A stretch of DNA of 64,000 bases, taken from assembly GCF_004327335.1 (NCBI RefSeq), contig NZ_QJUO01000014.1:37357-101356 (forward strand), written 5' to 3'. The position numbers were made by a program, and so were the translations under genes. This document shows, one piece after another, positions 62,501-64,000 of the stretch. Positions within the stretch are counted from its first letter, which is position 1; the number at the start of each line of letters is the position of its first letter. Source of the stretch: Stutzerimonas kirkiae (GTDB lineage: Bacteria; Pseudomonadota; Gammaproteobacteria; Pseudomonadales; Pseudomonadaceae). The notes below the pieces were generated by a model. The model had not been told where the DNA came from and searched no databases. It saw nothing but the letters and a program-made list of their open reading frames with translations.

Positions 62501-64000
62501 GGAATATCATCGACGACCGTGACCTTGAATTCGGTATCGACATGGTCGCCATCACGATCAGTGACACGGATGTGCTCGAACAGGATATCCAGTTCAGCGA
62601 TGCTGGTCGCGCCATCGACATGATCCAGCGGCCTGTTCAGGGTGAAGCGATAAGCGGGATTGCTCGTTGGATCGACGATCACCACGCTAAACACCGGCTC
62701 CGAGGTGCCGACGCCACGGTAAGCCGTCAGGGTATGGCCATTGTCGCTGACGACATAGCTCAGCGCCTGTCCAGCGGAGGTCAGGTTCAAGCCCTGCAGA
62801 CTGCCCGTGGTCGAGTCGCTGGCAGCGTCCGTGAAGCGCACATCACCGGCACCGTCCGAACCGAACTGCACATTCAGTGAAACATCCGCGCTGGTCGTTT
62901 TCGACGCATCAGGGGCGGTGCCGTTGGCCAGGTTGGCTTCATCTATAGCGGAAGGCAACGGCGAGCCAGCGATGCTCGGGCCATCATCCTTGAAGCTGAA
63001 CTTGTCCCCCATGTCGACGGCATCACTGCGGGAGATATCGCCATCGGCATCCACGGCTGTCGCCGTCAGGGTAATCGCCGTGGAGGCCAGGCTGACCGGA
63101 TCATCATGGTCATCGGCATCCGGGTGCCGCAAGGAACGGCTCTGGGTCAGGGTCACGGAGCCCGTGCCGCCATCGATGGCGATACGGAAGGCCTCCGCAC
63201 CACCTGCATCCGCTACGCCCGCGGCGCCGACACGACCGACGATATCGCTACCTTCCTTATAGAGATAGATACCCTGCTCGCTAGCGCTATCCACGACACC
63301 ACTGGGCGCGCCACCCTCGGCGACATTCAGCGCGTAGACCAGCGCATTGATGGCAGCGGCCCCATCGGCGCCATAATTGACATCGAAGACACCCTGCACG
63401 AAGTTGGCGTCGGTCACCGACGTACCCAGCGTGGTTTCATCGACAGTCAGGCTCCCCAGCGCCGAAGCGTCGGGGGTGATCGCCGGCACGTCATCGACGA
63501 TGGTGACGACCAGGCTGCCAAGCGCCTCGGCGCCGCCGGCGTCGATCACTTTCAGGCCAATCGTTTCGCTGTTGCTGCGCCCGACGTCCGGGTCGAGCGG
63601 GTCGGCCGGGGTGGTCTGCACATTTTCCAGTTCATAGCTGAACTGCAATTCGCCCAGGATCGGTACCGCGCCACCGCCAACGCTACTGGTGACGTCGAAC
63701 CCGGTCAGGGTCAGCTTGCCCTCGGGGGTATCGATTTCGATATGGGTGGCCGGGTCGAGCGGGTCCAGTGCCAGCAACGCCGACAGGCTGACAGGCTCGC
63801 CAGCAATCTCGATGGAACCCAGCCCGTTCGGCGTGCTGATGGTGATGCTGCCCGTGCTGACATGGCTGCTGTCGGAAGCGCTCAGGCCCCGTTCATATAC
63901 GGTTACCTGGCCGAGGGTGGTGAAGTCCGCCGGATCATTGCCGTTCACATCCTCGGGCACGATGGAGGGCGGGCCATCGGTCCTGCCGTCGATGGTGATG
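56548..64000 (-). CDS. Giant type I-secreted adhesin (LapA/BapA-type), N-terminal part beyond the window
   Basis: 2,483 C-terminal residues; the frame is open to base 64000, so the GTG at 63960 is not the true start. The chain is acidic, rich in Asp, Gly, Ser and Thr and nearly free of Cys. Near the window edge are T1SS-143-type repeats ([40 protein letters not shown]), then a cadherin-like repeat ([40 protein letters not shown]), then many tandem Ig-like modules of about 100-130 residues. The C terminus has a single RTX-like turn ([11 protein letters not shown]) and ends with [20 protein letters not shown] and LEVSNAIID, a type I secretion signal of the VCA0849 class. It should be exported by an ABC/HlyD/TolC system and act in surface attachment. 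No exporter lies downstream in the window. Confidence 0.93.
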   Translation of the reverse strand, partial: ITIDGRTDGPPSIVPEDVNGNDPADFTTLGQVTVYERGLSASDSSHVSTGSITISTPNGLGSIEIAGEPVSLSALLALDPLDPATHIEIDTPEGKLTLTGFDVTSSVGGGAVPILGELQFSYELENVQTTPADPLDPDVGRSNSETIGLKVIDAGGAEALGSLVVTIVDDVPAITPDASALGSLTVDETTLGTSVTDANFVQGVFDVNYGADGAAAINALVYALNVAEGGAPSGVVDSASEQGIYLYKEGSDIVGRVGAAGVADAGGAEAFRIAIDGGTGSVTLTQSRSLRHPDADDHDDPVSLASTAITLTATAVDADGDISRSDAVDMGDKFSFKDDGPSIAGSPLPSAIDEANLANGTAPDASKTTSADVSLNVQFGSDGAGDVRFTDAASDSTTGSLQGLNLTSAGQALSYVVSDNGHTLTAYRGVGTSEPVFSVVIVDPTSNPAYRFTLNRPLDHVDGATSIAELDILFEHIRVTDRDGDHVDTEFKVTVVDDIPDSSAPRKITVDEDSLSTALANTFFANADATQGNTSIGDGSDDANGDPTTAPLYGTAVVNPDGTITYTPDADYSGTDRFTYSTVVNGETKTFTVEVTVTPVADAPDLPHASDNVDDSPAAVTLSTPEDTAIALGLKLPVITDKTQTAGATTEDYPERLGAINLGDLPVGAKLFNGNPATTGVELTPAADGGFTFIITDVADYHIDGLPAADAALGIHHLTQAEYESLFVLPKADDHGNFDLALEVTSYEVDGNGVRLKDAEDNALPGASSGQVITVDVLAVTDDVSLLVQQGSAQPDVSIAVAPSNKSATVTFNEDASFNLSNILSATIQDTDGSEERRLILDGLPDGTIVTVGGTVYTLGDTTTLPTMDASDTLYGGKPYISVPQSGLPSITIQAPKDFSGDIEDVEVTLWALDSDSDSASATPVVETDAITLDLYVNPLAGDVQIRGAEGNEDTEIAFLANVGVTDSSAGSDGEVITELSFSVPAEWTVNSGSDSWSNASGEWRMSTPPPSAGWSGSWSGNVYTITFASEISQADREDLLEQFEVIPPAHGSKDIILSVTVSSQDTNTVNGSSVTSPLVQTTQSLRVTVKPVAETIADAGQPVSDSDDNGIADLAMNGDHTYTTLGEEDEWFDLNVDGFDFKAPWSNEDASEGTYARLTPYDVTDGTSGTLLEGAYFQYSDSEGVQTVPYNGTPVDIPIEYLDTVEFKGPGNFKGVVSIKVEAVTVDYDEDYPNDPSRADSQVSGEAWLTSLVLQPVADQVTLKVDARITAYEDTGRTAGTEPIALNIRPTSDDPSETFNITIKGIPAGASITYDGVDYDTASETFPGNLTVAGDGTFTLVLEDFDSSKQPTLVPPRDSNETIQLSVEAVAIDTLDYIDQNGDPQTIVSSPSAPHALPITIRLVGVPDEPVMEVDNSKVYVENDLDTDVSSPNQINLSDLITSLGSGETTGDGSETVTLRISGLADGFSVEGAGPVVGNASGTERVWVVTPQQIAAGTVFIKLPANYSGTVTFNAQPVVTESDNPSDTFFDPENISFQVVPSPEAGLNSGSAMMEDEVTLVNLSADHQNGDTDEVISAVRFEAVPGVQFFSDAAGTTPLLATGGWYEVTGVDAVNNVYAKGPANFSGDITFDIQYKVTDSAADGTTGPVESGWQTSGYTLSFQAVTDPVDLSLVSINGDSGSSSVTLTQAGNVNVALNIAKLADASAGGASDYDSSERLTHILIQGVPDGVAVEGAEFTGAGQWLILLDTSLAENQFNAAIAKNILFQVNGSAGSIDNVPITITTFTQDSAASEARQDEITWNLTATFGPGEGEGKLPTVSLSEIDAPQTEDQPFALSQVVAGSFDTSGSNMASYSMTITLRTAPTDETSFSAPGMNRTEVVENGQPVVLWTKTIAGVSDATAAAALQDALDQISVHAPEHANGNHGDSLGLDVTVTLHNTGVRSEGHVEPEIELTPVTDLATLGISAPAAGEGEPLAITLNVSNPADQNAWQIVDGRLYLQLEGSGIPGMLMQDGQALASTGVSGVPGLVDGQYYVIDGVQPGTDVALSYVPDNPYDKGSVTLNAWVRNQENGSVVVLSGSQATLTVNPTNTAPDVTIDASGSEHDGVARSLTELNLTGSVLPDAGEVLQSAFIEGLPKDFTVYYGADQSSAVLANNAGGSGSTNTWSIPVTGNSLPAYIAILPPAHWSGTLDDLTLYVVSGEAGQVPSTWPIDFALSITPQADGLALEPTLSFGSAGDIITLNLNAAMKDQVAANASDEHSERATLQLTGFPDGEKVVFYANGVEIAADRLEFAGGTYTITGLTQDELDNFGFLHSQTGAPQAVSITAWTNEVDGTGQVVGADSATTSGSVSINVSAKLPTTGADTLLWTGAAIDGRAGDDTIQLRFGDQVTGDDLASKLDNIEVIDMLGRGASRIDSLSVEDVFSITDGRNALKILGDSEDIISLDGWGEGVRGAETTLYTATYGSEQIKLEVSNAIID

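Noticed and set aside
63930..63960. GTG at 63960 as the start of the adhesin
   Set aside because: The frame stays open to the window edge and upstream codons ([13 protein letters not shown]) continue the repeat pattern, so the true start lies outside.

Overview
The window is about 64 kb of GC-rich gammaproteobacterial chromosome, almost certainly Pseudomonas or a close relative. The evidence is gene order and family-specific features: the block gshB / tonB3-algH-ruvX-pyrR-pyrB-pyrC' (with a catalytically dead dihydroorotase), the block ribE-ribBA-ribH-nusB-thiL behind an FMN riboswitch, a Pseudomonas-style tonB with an N-terminal extension next to exbB-exbD, a ChpA relative divergent from gshB, and a LapA/BapA-type giant adhesin. 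I see no tRNA, rRNA, CRISPR array or intact prophage.

Layout. 0-4 kb: start of a TonB-dependent receptor (runs off the left edge), divergent LysR regulator, orphan sulfonate/nitrate-type binding protein. 4-10.3 kb: housekeeping genes (SIMPL protein, LysE exporter, 2-hydroxyacid dehydrogenase, rsmC, a manganese riboswitch with a GDT1-type Mn exporter, M48 lipoprotein protease, SRAP protein). 10.4-17.6 kb: a tightly overlapped six-gene minus-strand operon (acyl-AMP ligase, unusual P450, acyl carrier protein, carbamoyltransferase, MBOAT acyltransferase, SGNH-like membrane-anchored protein) with a divergent LysR gene. 18.9-29.3 kb: condensed ChpA-like kinase, then gshB through pyrC', a hicAB toxin-antitoxin pair and hemE. 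29.5-32.4 kb: hemolysin-III protein followed by a graveyard of truncated genes (RTX C-terminus, IS5 transposase, glycosyltransferase). 32.4-44 kb: two paralogous HBM-type chemoreceptors, an RND efflux pump with a TetR regulator, an orphan GMC oxidoreductase. 44-55.7 kb: recJ, yaeQ, tonB-exbB-exbD, thiL-nusB-ribH-ribBA-ribE, ffh and a cytochrome c assembly-like gene. 56.5-64 kb: the C-terminal 2,483 residues of a type I-secreted adhesin that continues past the right edge.

Most interesting system. The 10.4-17.6 kb operon has the logic of the Dlt (teichoic acid D-alanylation) machinery: an adenylating ligase loads a carrier protein, an MBOAT protein moves the acyl group across the membrane, and a membrane-anchored SGNH-fold protein (Ser/Asp/His residues present) finishes transfer. 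It adds two tailoring enzymes, a carbamoyltransferase and a cytochrome P450 that lacks both the ExxR motif and the I-helix acid-alcohol pair. I infer a secreted or envelope-attached, possibly carbamoylated acyl modification; the substrate cannot be read from sequence. The operon sits where the pilGHIJK-chpA-chpBCDE region lies in P. aeruginosa, beside an internally deleted ChpA.

The intergenic DNA is also rich in structure: at least six copies of a long palindrome placed downstream of stop codons, heptamer arrays placed immediately after stop codons, and a second repeat family shared between 22.1, 46.4 and 56.2 kb.
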